Under the pieces are notes generated by a model. It did not search any database. It saw nothing but the letters and a program-made list of their open reading frames with translations, and was not told where the DNA came from. Both the position numbers and the translations under genes were made by a program. From positions 141,436 to 205,435 of the forward strand of contig JAUILN010000019.1 of the NCBI GenBank assembly GCA_030432695.1: a stretch of 64,000 nt of DNA, given 5' to 3'. Shown here one piece after another: positions 18,965 through 26,616 of the stretch (position 1 is the first letter of the stretch; every line of letters starts with the position of its first letter). This DNA comes from a bacterium. GTDB lineage: Bacteria > Planctomycetota > UBA1135 > UBA2386.

Positions 18965-20247
18965 GCGTCGCCCACCTCGCCGTCCGCGGGCTCTACCACG
19001 CGCTGCAGGCGCGCCACCAGCAGGTCACGACCACGCCGCAGGAGTTCTGCCGCGTCGTCGCCATCGAGCTCCTCCCGCAGGTCGGCGGGCAACGCCGCCC
19101 GCACCAGCTCGAAGGCCGCCGCCACGGCTCGCTGCAGCTCTTCGTCGGCGGCCAGCGTCGCGTCGTCGACCCCGGCGAGACCAGGCAGGAACTCCTCGAG
19201 ACCCGCCAGACCTCCGTCGACGCGCCCGCCGCCGACCGGCGCCGCCGTGTCGACCAGGATCTTCTCGACCCAGACCTCGCCTCCGACCGCGAACGACGCA
19301 GCCCGCACCTCCTCCCGGAAGCCCTCCGGGTCGGCGGCCAGCGCGCCATGGAGAGTGGTCCGCCCGGTCACCCGGAGCCGCGCCGCCAGGAGCCGGCCGT
19401 CGGCGGCATCGCTCGCCGCCTGCAACGCGTCGCCGATCCGCCCCAGCAACTCGGCCGTCGTCCCGGCGCCCGCGGCGTCGACCTCGACGACCGCCCAGCG
19501 CACCACGTCCAGGGCATGGAACTCCGGCTCCCCGACCACGCCGTCGACGACCTCGACCAGCATGCAGCCCTTGGCGCCGGTCTCCCGCGCATGCCGCCCC
19601 TGCACGTTGCCCGGGAACACGATCCAAGGCTCGCGTTCCACCACCTGCCGCTGATGCACGTGGCCGAGCGCCCAGTAGTCGTAGCCCTTGGTCTGCAGGG
19701 ACGCGACCGAGCAGGGCGCGTAGCGGGCGTGTTGGGCGTCGCCCTCCAGCGCCGTGTGCAGCACGCCGACGTTGACCAGCCCCGCGACCGGCTCCGGATA
19801 GCCCGCGGCCAGGTCGTCCTCGACCTTCTCGGTCACGAAGCCCTGGCCATGCAGCGCCACGCCGAGGTCGTCGAACCGCACCGTCTCGGCCCGGCGCGTG
19901 CCGAACACCGTGACCCCCTCGGGCGGCGTCAATCGCCGGGTCATCTTGTTGGCCGCGTCGTGGTTGCCGTGCAGCACCACCACCCGGATGCCCGCTCGCG
20001 TCAGCAGGCCGAGCTGCCGGTGGAAGAACAGCCCGGTGTTGTAGTCCCGCCACTCACCGTCGTAGAGGTCGCCGGCGAGCACCACGAAGTCGACCCGCTC
20101 GTCGAGCGCCAGTCGGATCAGGTTCTCGAAGGCCTCGCGGGTGGCGTTGCGGAGCTGTTCGGCCGGCGCACCCTCGTAGCGGCTGAGTCCGCGGAGCGGG
20201 GAGTCGATGTGCAGGTCGGCGGCGTGGAGGAAGCGGAACGAGGTCAC
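18961..20247 (-). CDS. Mre11/SbcD-like metallophosphoesterase nuclease
   Basis: 428 residues from the GTG at 20247, chosen because the conserved domain begins at once (VTSFRFLHAADLHIDSP). Calcineurin-like phosphoesterase motifs appear in order: HAADLHID, VVLAGDLYDGEW, VVLHGNHDAANK, VGVLHTAL and YWALGHVHQR. These supply the Asp/His/Asn ligands for two metal ions. The C-terminal region (about 250-428) is acidic and Ala-rich. It is the expected partner of the downstream SbcC/YhaN-like ATPase, whose start it overlaps. The pair probably processes DNA ends; the closest subfamily looks like YhaO/YhaN rather than classical SbcCD. Confidence 0.9.
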   Translation of the reverse strand: MTSFRFLHAADLHIDSPLRGLSRYEGAPAEQLRNATREAFENLIRLALDERVDFVVLAGDLYDGEWRDYNTGLFFHRQLGLLTRAGIRVVVLHGNHDAANKMTRRLTPPEGVTVFGTRRAETVRFDDLGVALHGQGFVTEKVEDDLAAGYPEPVAGLVNVGVLHTALEGDAQHARYAPCSVASLQTKGYDYWALGHVHQRQVVEREPWIVFPGNVQGRHARETGAKGCMLVEVVDGVVGEPEFHALDVVRWAVVEVDAAGAGTTAELLGRIGDALQAASDAADGRLLAARLRVTGRTTLHGALAADPEGFREEVRAASFAVGGEVWVEKILVDTAAPVGGGRVDGGLAGLEEFLPGLAGVDDATLAADEELQRAVAAAFELVRAALPADLREELDGDDAAELLRRGRDLLVARLQRVVEPADGEVGDA

Positions 20248-20397
20248 GGTGCGGCGATCCTCCCCTCGGGCTCGGACCTCGCCAAGCAGAAGGTGCGCAC
20301 CCGGGTTACCGAGCGGCGATTTCCCGATCCCGGACGTCCGGTCCGCGAGGATCCGCCGCCTTCCCAGGCACGACTCCACGTCACGACGACTCGAACG

Positions 20398-20805
20398 ATG
20401 AACACCGCACGTCGCCTCTTCCTGTTCCTCGCGTTGGTCGCGAGCATCTCCGCCCTCGCCACCACGCACGTCGCTGCCCAGGTCCCGCTCGCCGGCAGCC
20501 ACGAGATCGTGTTCCAGGACGGTTCCCCCATCAATCCGAACATCCAGTTCGGCAACGACATCTCGATCACCCCGTCGGGCCAGATCCTCAGCGAAGCCTG
20601 GATCGACCGCGGCGCTGGCAGGGTCCGCAATCCGCGGGAGGACGCGATACTGGAGATGCTCGACGTCGACGGAACGGTCTACCTGTGGAACAACGCCGCC
20701 GGCACCACTGGCCTGATCTACTGGAGTGACGACCGGAGCCAATGGGAGAGCCTGGTGCTGACCGGCCCGAACAAGGACCGGATCACCGCGTACCGACCGC
20801 TGTGA
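20398..20805 (+). CDS. small secreted protein of unknown function
   Basis: 135 residues. A good signal peptide (MNTARRLFLFLALVASISAL, ending near TTHVAAQ) precedes a short mature domain. That domain contains HEIVFQDGSPINPN and, near the end, TGLIYWSDDRSQWESLVL, suggesting a small beta-rich extracellular protein. No family is recognised. It is divergent from the SbcD-like gene, with 150 bp between, and ends before a strong terminator hairpin. Confidence 0.75.
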   Translation: MNTARRLFLFLALVASISALATTHVAAQVPLAGSHEIVFQDGSPINPNIQFGNDISITPSGQILSEAWIDRGAGRVRNPREDAILEMLDVDGTVYLWNNAAGTTGLIYWSDDRSQWESLVLTGPNKDRITAYRPL

Positions 20806-20867
20806 TCGGCGACGAGCGCGGGATCGACAGCAAGAAGCACCCCGAGCGGATGTCGCGTCGCCCGTCC

Positions 20868-20894
20868 GACCCGGCCCCGCCTCGAGGCCGGGTC
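20868..20894. terminator. strong bidirectional stem-loop terminator
   Basis: GACCCGGCC (20868-20876) pairs perfectly with GGCCGGGTC (20886-20894) around a 9-nt loop. It lies in the 103-bp gap between the convergent small secreted protein and aspartase-fusion genes. There is no T tract. Confidence 0.65.
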
Positions 20895-20908
20895 ACCGCG
20901 AAGCCCGA

Positions 20909-22768
20909 TCAGTCCGGCTCGATCATCCGCTCCGGTGCGAGCCGAGCGGCGATGTCGTCGGTGAGAAGCCCACGACCCCGCAGCACCTCGGCGACGCTCT
21001 GTCCGCTCGCCAGCGCCTCGGCCGCGACCGAGGTCGCGATCCCGTAGCCGAGCACCGGCACCAGCGCCGTGACCAGACCGATGCTGTTCTCGACGAAGCG
21101 CCGGCACTGGTCGACGTTCGCGACGATCCCCTCCACGCAGTTGCGACGCAGCGTGACCACCGCGTTGGCGAGGATCTTCAGCGACTCGAGGATGCTCGCC
21201 GCGATCACCGGCTCCATCACGTTGAGCTGGAGCTGGCCGGCATCGGCGGCGAGCGCGACCGCCAGGTCGTTGCCGATCACGCGGTATGCGACCTGGTTGA
21301 CGACCTCGGGGATCACCGGGTTGACCTTGCCCGGCATGATCGACGAGCCCGGCTGGCGCGGCGGCAGGTTGATCTCGCCGAGTCCGGCGCGCGGTCCCGA
21401 CGACAACAGCCGCAGGTCGCTGCAGATCTTCGACAGCTTGATCGCGAGGCTCTTCAGCGCCGCCGAGAACATCACGAACGCCTGGGTGTCCTGCGTGGCC
21501 TCGATGAGGTCCGACGCCAGCGACAGCTCCAGGCCGGTGACCTCGCGGAGCCGTTGGATCGCCCGCTCGCGGTAGCCCTTCGGGGTGTTGAGACCGGTGC
21601 CGATCGCCGTGCCGCCGAGGTTCAGAGTGCGCAGGTCGTCCCGCGCCCGGCACAGTCCGGCGAGTTCCTGCCGCAGGCTGGTCGCGAACGCGTGGAACTC
21701 CTGACCGAGCGTCATCGGAACGGCGTCCTGCAACTGCGTCCGCCCCATCTTCACGACCTCGCCGAACTCGACAGCCTTGGCGTCGATCGCCGCGACCAAC
21801 TGCTTGACGCTCTCCACCAGCCGCTCGCTGCTCAGGATCATCCCCAGCTTGAGCGCACTCGGATACACGTCGTTGGTCGACTGCGAGCAGTTGACGTGGT
21901 TGTTGGGATGCACGCGCTCGTAGTCGCCCTTCTCCGCGCCGAGCAGTTCGAGCGCCCGGTTCGCGAGCACCTCGTTGGCGTTCATGTTGGTCGACGTGCC
22001 GGCACCGCCCTGCAGCATGTCGACGACGAAGTAGTCGTGCAGCTTGCCGGCGATCACCTCGTCGGCCGCGTCGGCGATCGCCTGTGCGACATCCGGCGCG
22101 AGCGCGCCACAGTCGCGGTTCGCGAATGCGCAGGCCTTCTTGACCATCGCCAGCGCCTTGATCAGGTTCGGATACGCATTGAGGCGGCCACCGCCGATCT
22201 CGAAGTTGCTCAGCGCGCGCAGCGTCTGCAGGCCGAAGTACGCCTCGGCCTGGACCTGGCCGTCGCCGAGCAGGTCGTGTTCGGTCCGGGTGAGACCGGT
22301 CGAGAACGCGTGCACGACGCCGCTGGTGCGGAACATCAACTGGTCGCAGCGCCCCACCACCTCGGCGAGCAGGCTCTGCAGCATGCGCTTCTCGAGCCCG
22401 TCGTCGGCGCCGACGAACGCGCGCACGCGGTCGCGATGCAGGAACACCACCTCGGTCTCGGTGGCCGCGGTGGCGGTCGTCGAGTGCACCGACTCACCGA
22501 TCATCATCCCCTCGCCGAGCAGGTCGCCGCGCACCAGGGTGGTCACCGGCCGCGAGTCGCCGTAGACGTCGACGCGGGTCAGCGCCACCCGCCCGCGGCG
22601 GATCAGCAGGAGCCGCGCCCGGGGATCGCCCTCGCGGAACAGCACCTCGCCGTCGCGGTACGTCAGCCGCTCGGCGAGCGCGAGCAGGCGATCCGCCTCC
22701 GCGGTGGTGAGGTGCTTGAAGATGTGGACCTGACGGAGGGGCTCGGCCCAGTCGCGGGAGTCGGTCAT
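20909..22768 (-). CDS. aspartate ammonia-lyase fused to N-terminal cyclic-nucleotide-binding domain
   Basis: 619 residues. About 1-130 is a CRP-type cNMP-binding fold (VHIFKHLTTAEADRLL, DGEVLFREGDPRARLLLIRRG, VRGDLLGEGMMIGE). About 145-619 is a complete aspartase/fumarase-superfamily enzyme with GAGTSTNMNANEVLANRA, HPNNHVNCSQSTND, MGRTQLQDAVPMTLGQEF and the catalytic-serine loop GSSIMPGKVNPVIPEVV. The enzyme half converts L-aspartate to fumarate plus ammonia; typical aspartases are about 470 residues and lack the extra domain. The fusion suggests nucleotide-gated or anchored activity. The cNMP loop has no obvious perfect R-S/T pair, so ligand binding is uncertain. A small H-box-like gene lies 112 bp upstream on the same strand. 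Confidence 0.9.
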   Translation of the reverse strand: MTDSRDWAEPLRQVHIFKHLTTAEADRLLALAERLTYRDGEVLFREGDPRARLLLIRRGRVALTRVDVYGDSRPVTTLVRGDLLGEGMMIGESVHSTTATAATETEVVFLHRDRVRAFVGADDGLEKRMLQSLLAEVVGRCDQLMFRTSGVVHAFSTGLTRTEHDLLGDGQVQAEAYFGLQTLRALSNFEIGGGRLNAYPNLIKALAMVKKACAFANRDCGALAPDVAQAIADAADEVIAGKLHDYFVVDMLQGGAGTSTNMNANEVLANRALELLGAEKGDYERVHPNNHVNCSQSTNDVYPSALKLGMILSSERLVESVKQLVAAIDAKAVEFGEVVKMGRTQLQDAVPMTLGQEFHAFATSLRQELAGLCRARDDLRTLNLGGTAIGTGLNTPKGYRERAIQRLREVTGLELSLASDLIEATQDTQAFVMFSAALKSLAIKLSKICSDLRLLSSGPRAGLGEINLPPRQPGSSIMPGKVNPVIPEVVNQVAYRVIGNDLAVALAADAGQLQLNVMEPVIAASILESLKILANAVVTLRRNCVEGIVANVDQCRRFVENSIGLVTALVPVLGYGIATSVAAEALASGQSVAEVLRGRGLLTDDIAARLAPERMIEPD

Positions 22769-22880
22769 GGCGGTTGGAGGTCGGTCGGACGACCGGGCCT
22801 CGCGAGAAGGAGACGGCAGGCGCGGGGCGCGGATTCTGCGGCGGCCTGGAGAGCCGGTCCAGCGAGCCCGAGAGCCCGAC

Positions 22881-23093
22881 TCAGCCGTCGCCCGGCTCGC
22901 GGCGCCCGGCGCGGATCCGGATCAACTCGGCTTCGGCCTTGTCAGCGGCCCTGGCGATGTAGTCGAGCGCAGCCCTCCTAACCTCGTCGGTGTCCACCGC
23001 CTCGACCACGTCGAGCTGGGTCCGGATCACGCCCAGCAGATTGCGGAGCCGGTGTTCGAGGACGGCGACGGGATCGGTCGGCGAGGCAGGCAT
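22881..23093 (-). CDS. 70-residue stand-alone histidine-kinase H-box-like protein
   Basis: 70 residues from the ATG at 23093. The whole protein looks like two helices of a dimerisation/histidine-phosphotransfer domain. It contains AVLEHRLRNLLGVIRTQLDV, close to the H-box of HWE/HisKA_2 kinases (H-R-x-x-N-L-L-x-V-I), followed by a second helix ending DKAEAELIRIRAGR. There is no ATPase domain. It may be a phosphotransfer or dimerisation adaptor, or a kinase remnant. It is upstream of the cNMP-aspartase gene on the same strand, so co-transcription is possible. Confidence 0.6.
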   Translation of the reverse strand: MPASPTDPVAVLEHRLRNLLGVIRTQLDVVEAVDTDEVRRAALDYIARAADKAEAELIRIRAGRREPGDG

Positions 23094-23188
23094 GGTGGGA
23101 GTCGCTCCGCCTCGGTCGTACCTCCCGCCCGGGGATCGCGCGACCGCCGGCGAAGGAATCCGCGGCGCAGGTGGGTGACGATGCGGCG

Positions 23189-24109
23189 ATGGCCTCGCCC
23201 AAGACCCATCTTTCCCTGCTCGCGATGTGCCTGCTCGGTATGTGCCTGCTCGGAACCGGTTGCCAGGGCACACCGGCACCGCAACCGGCCACCGACGTCT
23301 ACCTGCTCGCCGGCCAATCCAACATGCAGGGCATCGGCAAGCTCGCCGAGCTGCCGGCCGGGTGGCGGGAGCCCCTCGACGACGTGTGGTTCTGGAACGG
23401 CGAGGCGTTCGAGATCCTCGACCCAGCCACGACCCGACTCAGCACCCGCGCCGGCGAGTTCGGACCCGAACTGGGCTTCGCCAGGGGACTGCGCGCCGCC
23501 GGCATCACGGGCCCGGTCTACCTGGTGAAGTTCCACCGCAGCGGCCAACCCCTGCATCCGGGCTGGGACGGCAACACCTGGGTCGGCATCCAGCCCGGAC
23601 CCGACCGCCGCACCTTCCACCCCGGCGACGGACCCGATGATCCGAACCTCGGCAGGCACTATCGGAACTGGCTCGCGCAGGTGCGCCAGGCGCTCGCCTC
23701 GCTCGACGCAGCCGGCCAGGAGCCACGGATCCGCGGCGTGGTTTGGATGCAGGGTGAACAGGACAGCAAGCGCGCCGAGTCGGCCGACAGCTATGCCGCC
23801 AACCTGCGCCGCCTCCGTAGCCGACTGGGCGAAGACCTCGACACGACCGCGCTGCCCTGGGTCTACGGCCAGGTCCTGCCGCACGAACCGGCGATGGAAC
23901 GCTTCGTGGCCCGCGAGTCGATCCGCGCGCAGATGGCCGCGCTCGATGCGCGCTCGGGCCAGCCCGCGGCCACCCCGGGTATGTGGATGGTCTCCACCGA
24001 CGGCATGCCGCTGCTGCCCGACACGGTGCATTACGACGCCGAGGGGCAACGCCGGCTCGGCCTGGCGTTCGCCGCGGCGATGGTGGAGCTGATCGGCGGA
24101 AGCAACTGA
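23189..24109 (+). CDS. SASA-family carbohydrate esterase lipoprotein (sialate O-acetylesterase-like)
   Basis: 306 residues from the ATG at 23189; a GTG at 23171 would give a six-residue extension. The leader ends in a lipobox (LLGTGC, Cys at about 24), predicting an outer-surface lipoprotein. The SASA/DUF303 signature YLLAGQSNMQGIG carries the nucleophilic Ser. Later segments VVWMQGEQDSKR and DTVHYDAEGQRRLG (acid/His region) complete the SGNH-type triad. The family removes acetyl groups from sugars, including plant and algal polysaccharides, which suits a polysaccharide-degrading planctomycete. Confidence 0.85.
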   Translation: MASPKTHLSLLAMCLLGMCLLGTGCQGTPAPQPATDVYLLAGQSNMQGIGKLAELPAGWREPLDDVWFWNGEAFEILDPATTRLSTRAGEFGPELGFARGLRAAGITGPVYLVKFHRSGQPLHPGWDGNTWVGIQPGPDRRTFHPGDGPDDPNLGRHYRNWLAQVRQALASLDAAGQEPRIRGVVWMQGEQDSKRAESADSYAANLRRLRSRLGEDLDTTALPWVYGQVLPHEPAMERFVARESIRAQMAALDARSGQPAATPGMWMVSTDGMPLLPDTVHYDAEGQRRLGLAFAAAMVELIGGSN

Positions 24110-24116
24110 GCGCCGG

Positions 24117-24638
24117 TCAACCGCGCATGCGGTCGGCGGCGAACAGGCCGACCAGGAAGACCCGCGCCTCGTCGGTGTCGCGCACGCGTTGCCAGGCGGA
24201 GACGGCCTTCCGCGCTCCGGAGATCAGGGACTCGGTGGTCGAACGCCGGAAGGCCGCGTCGAGGTCGTAGTCGGCCACGTGCCGAGCCTCCTGCAACCGC
24301 ACGAACGCATCGCACACCGATGCGAGGTCGGAGCTGATCGCGCGGCGATCCAATGCCGACCGAAGCGGTGCGGCGGGGCAGCCCGCCCCAAAGCCCTGGG
24401 CGACCCGCTTCATCTGTGCATGTGAGAAGGCTCGCATGACGGCAGATCGAAGCACCGCGAGGCGCCCTCCTCGGACCAGGAACGAACTCGCGTCCCGCAC
24501 CAGCATGTGGAAGACGCCGTAGTACGCCGCCGACACCGCGCGCCGCAGACTGACTTGCCGCGGCCGTCGGGCCTCACGCTGCACCAGGTGTTCCGCCTGC
24601 TCGAGAAGACCCTCGGCATGCACGTGCAATCCACGCAT
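24117..24638 (-). CDS. HEPN-domain protein
   Basis: 173 residues from the ATG at 24638. The helix LRRAVSAAYYGVFHMLVRD is the hallmark A-A-Y-Y-x-x-F-H segment of the PF05168-like HEPN group, and EARHVADYDLDAAFRR matches the conserved R-H-x-A-D-Y-D C-terminal segment. HEPN proteins are often RNA-cleaving toxins or their regulators, but no clean R-x4-6-H ribonuclease motif is evident. The start overlaps the stop of the upstream 85-residue gene (TGATG), indicating a two-gene operon. The usual MntA-type nucleotidyltransferase antitoxin is absent. Confidence 0.8.
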   Translation of the reverse strand: MRGLHVHAEGLLEQAEHLVQREARRPRQVSLRRAVSAAYYGVFHMLVRDASSFLVRGGRLAVLRSAVMRAFSHAQMKRVAQGFGAGCPAAPLRSALDRRAISSDLASVCDAFVRLQEARHVADYDLDAAFRRSTTESLISGARKAVSAWQRVRDTDEARVFLVGLFAADRMRG

Positions 24639-24895
24639 CACGCCACGTCCTCGTCGGCTTCGCAGTAGTCGTAGTACACCCACTCCTCCGGCGTGCGGAG
24701 ATCACCGATCCGGAGATTCGCCGCCGCTTCGACCTGCTGATACACCTCGCGCGCCCGCACCCCCTCCACCAACACGGCCGTCACATAGGCCGCCGGGTCG
24801 CCGGTGTGGTCGAAACCGACCCGCACATCCCACCGACTCACAATGGGCAGGTCGACGGCCGCGAGCCGCTGCTTGATGGTCTCCGGGTCCTGCAT
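24638..24895 (-). CDS. small partner protein of HEPN gene, unrecognised
   Basis: 85 residues, ATG start. It contains VSRWDVRVGFDHTGDPAAYV, then VLVEGVRAREVYQQVEAAA and the acidic aromatic tail EEWVYYDYCEADEDVA. No nucleotidyltransferase G-S-x9-D-x-D motif is present, so it is not a minimal MNT antitoxin. The acidic C-terminus and one-base overlap with the downstream HEPN gene suggest a physically interacting partner or antitoxin. Function is inferred only from this arrangement. Confidence 0.7.
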   Translation of the reverse strand: MQDPETIKQRLAAVDLPIVSRWDVRVGFDHTGDPAAYVTAVLVEGVRAREVYQQVEAAANLRIGDLRTPEEWVYYDYCEADEDVA

Positions 24896-25143
24896 CTTCT
24901 GGCTCCGAGTAAGAGATCACGATAGCGGCGGCGCATCCACCGCGACCGCCGCCCACCGTTCAGGCAACGCGGGCAGTGCAATCGGGCCCGGGAGTCCCGA
25001 CTTTTCCTCGGCGGGCCGCCGCGGGGCCGCTCCGCCAAGCAGCGAGGCACCTAAACACTTGTCTTGAAAGACCATCTGGTGCTTCCTGGCTTTTTGCGCT
25101 GCGGGAACATGCAAAACAATCATCCACACCGCAAAATCCCTGG

Positions 25144-26322
25144 ATGCCTCCCATCGAGCGAGACCTCCGCGCCCGACTCCTCGAGGCCGCCCGGTTCTAC
25201 CCCGCCCTGTTCCTCGGTGGCTGCCGCCAGGCGGGGAAGACAACCCTCCTTCGCGCGACGTTCCCCGACCACCGCTTCGTCACCCTCGACATCCCGTCCG
25301 TCGCCGAGCAGGCCGAGACGCGGCCGGAAGACCTCCTCGCCGGCAACGAACCGTTGCTGCTCGACGAGATCCAGTACGCCCCGGCCCTGCCGCGCGCCCT
25401 CAAGGTCGCCATCGATCGCGGCGATGCTCCTCCCGGCCGCTTCGTCCTGGCCGGCTCACAGGTGTTCCAGGCGATGAGTGGCATCTCCGAGTCGCTCGCC
25501 GGTCGCTGCGCGGTCCTTCAACTCGACACCCTCGGCGTCCATGAACTCGCCACCGCGAACCTCCTGGACGACCGAGATCCGCTCGCTCTGATCACCCGCG
25601 GCGGCTACCCGCGCCCCTGGGCCGAACCCGACCTGCCCCGCGAGCTGTTCTTCTCCAGCTACCTCGCCACCTACCTCGAGCGCGACGTCCGCAACCTGCT
25701 CCGGGTCGCCAACCTCCGCGACTTCGAACGCTTCGTGCGCGCCCTCGCGATCCGCACCGGCCAACTCCTCTCGTACAGCGAACTGTCCCGCGAGGTCGGC
25801 GTGGCGGTGAACACGATCAAGGAATGGACCTCGGTCTTGGTCACCTCCGGCGTCGTCACCCTGCTCGAGCCCTTCCACCGCTCGCTCGGCAAGCGCCTGG
25901 TGAAGTCACCCAAGGTCTACTGGAACGACGCCGGCTTCGCCGCCTGGCTCTGCGGCATCCACGGCCGCGAGCAACTCCTCGCATCGCCCCTGTGCGGCGC
26001 ACTCTGGGAGACCCTGGTGCACGGCGAGCTGCGCCGACGACTCGCGTTGGCCGCCCCCGGCACGCCCCTATGGTTCTGGAACGTGCAGGGCGGCGCCGAG
26101 GTCGACTTCCTGATCGACGACGGCGGCCGCTACCGTCTGTTCGAAGCGAAGCTCGCAACCACGGCCAGCGGCCCGAAGGACCTGCGCGGCTTCAAGGCCT
26201 TCGCGCGGGTGTATGGGGAGGAGGCCGTGTCGCAGGCGACCGTGGTGTGCCGCGCGGAGGCGGTGCACGAGACGGATGGCGGATGCCGGGTCGTGGGGTT
26301 GCGCGACCTGGTGTTGGCTTGA
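25144..26322 (+). CDS. AAA ATPase with DUF4143 C-terminal domain
   Basis: 392 residues from the ATG at 25144. The N-terminal ATPase has Walker A FLGGCRQAGKTTLL and Walker B PLLLDEIQYAP. Sensor-like FVLAGSQVFQ and the SLAGRCAVLQL segment precede the wHTH-like region ELSREVGVAVNTIKEW. The C-terminal DUF4143 nuclease-like fold includes KVYWNDAGFAAWL and VDFLIDD...FEAKLA, a D-x(n)-E-x-K pattern of restriction-endonuclease folds. These ATPases are widespread in accessory regions and of unclear role. The 248 bp upstream include an unusually A/T-rich stretch (about 25070-25135) that probably holds the promoter. A truncated relative lies at 33838-34428. Confidence 0.88.
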   Translation: MPPIERDLRARLLEAARFYPALFLGGCRQAGKTTLLRATFPDHRFVTLDIPSVAEQAETRPEDLLAGNEPLLLDEIQYAPALPRALKVAIDRGDAPPGRFVLAGSQVFQAMSGISESLAGRCAVLQLDTLGVHELATANLLDDRDPLALITRGGYPRPWAEPDLPRELFFSSYLATYLERDVRNLLRVANLRDFERFVRALAIRTGQLLSYSELSREVGVAVNTIKEWTSVLVTSGVVTLLEPFHRSLGKRLVKSPKVYWNDAGFAAWLCGIHGREQLLASPLCGALWETLVHGELRRRLALAAPGTPLWFWNVQGGAEVDFLIDDGGRYRLFEAKLATTASGPKDLRGFKAFARVYGEEAVSQATVVCRAEAVHETDGGCRVVGLRDLVLA

Positions 26323-26323
26323 G

Positions 26324-26390
26324 CGGAGAGGCAGGAAGCGAACCTGCGAGACGGCTCCCAGCAGAGCGATACCGCATCGGAGCCTCTCCT
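26324..26390 (-). other. tRNA-like cloverleaf, possibly eroded tRNA
   Basis: On the minus strand, GGAGAGG (26389-26383) pairs with CCTCTCC (26331-26325), a 7-bp acceptor-like stem. Inside are a D-arm-like CGAT-GCGGT-ATCG, an anticodon-arm-like GCTC-TGCTGG-GAGC, and a T-arm-like GCAGG-TTCGCTT-CCTGC with a 7-nt loop close to TTCRANY. The total is only about 65 nt, adjoining stems share bases and no CCA is encoded. It is therefore more likely a tRNA remnant or mimic than a functional tRNA. The acceptor sequence recalls Ser tRNAs. It could equally be a terminator for the convergent genes. Confidence 0.3.
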
Positions 26391-26402
26391 CGGGCCGGCG
26401 AC

Positions 26403-26465
26403 CCAGGCGCGCTCGCGATTGGAAACTTGCGCCTGGCGGCTCCCCGCGAAAGTTTCCTTTCGCGG
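26403..26465. terminator. overlapping stem-loops between convergent genes
   Basis: CCAGGCGC/GCGCCTGG (26403-26410 with 26429-26436) and CCGCGAAAG/CTTTCGCGG (26444-26452 with 26457-26465, TTTC loop) are strong hairpins. GGAAACTT (26421-26428) can alternatively pair with AAGTTTCC (26450-26457), which would exclude both. They lie in the 294-bp gap between the convergent DUF4143 ATPase and HNH genes and probably end transcription from both. The remaining 26466-26616 shows nothing further. Confidence 0.5.
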
Positions 26466-26616
26466 CCAGGGCAGCGAGTCGCCACCACTCACCGGCCCGC
26501 CGACGCCAACTCCCCTCCGCATGACTCCGCCAACCAACTCGTTGACCGGTCCGACACGATCCATGCCGAACAACTGAACCCGAAGCTCCGCGCATCGCTT
26601 CCCCCGGCGACAGTGC

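Noticed and set aside
20248..20742. N-terminal extension of the SbcD-like nuclease
   Set aside because: The extra residues are antisense to a secreted-protein gene and unlike the family; the conserved phosphoesterase fold begins right after the GTG at 20247.
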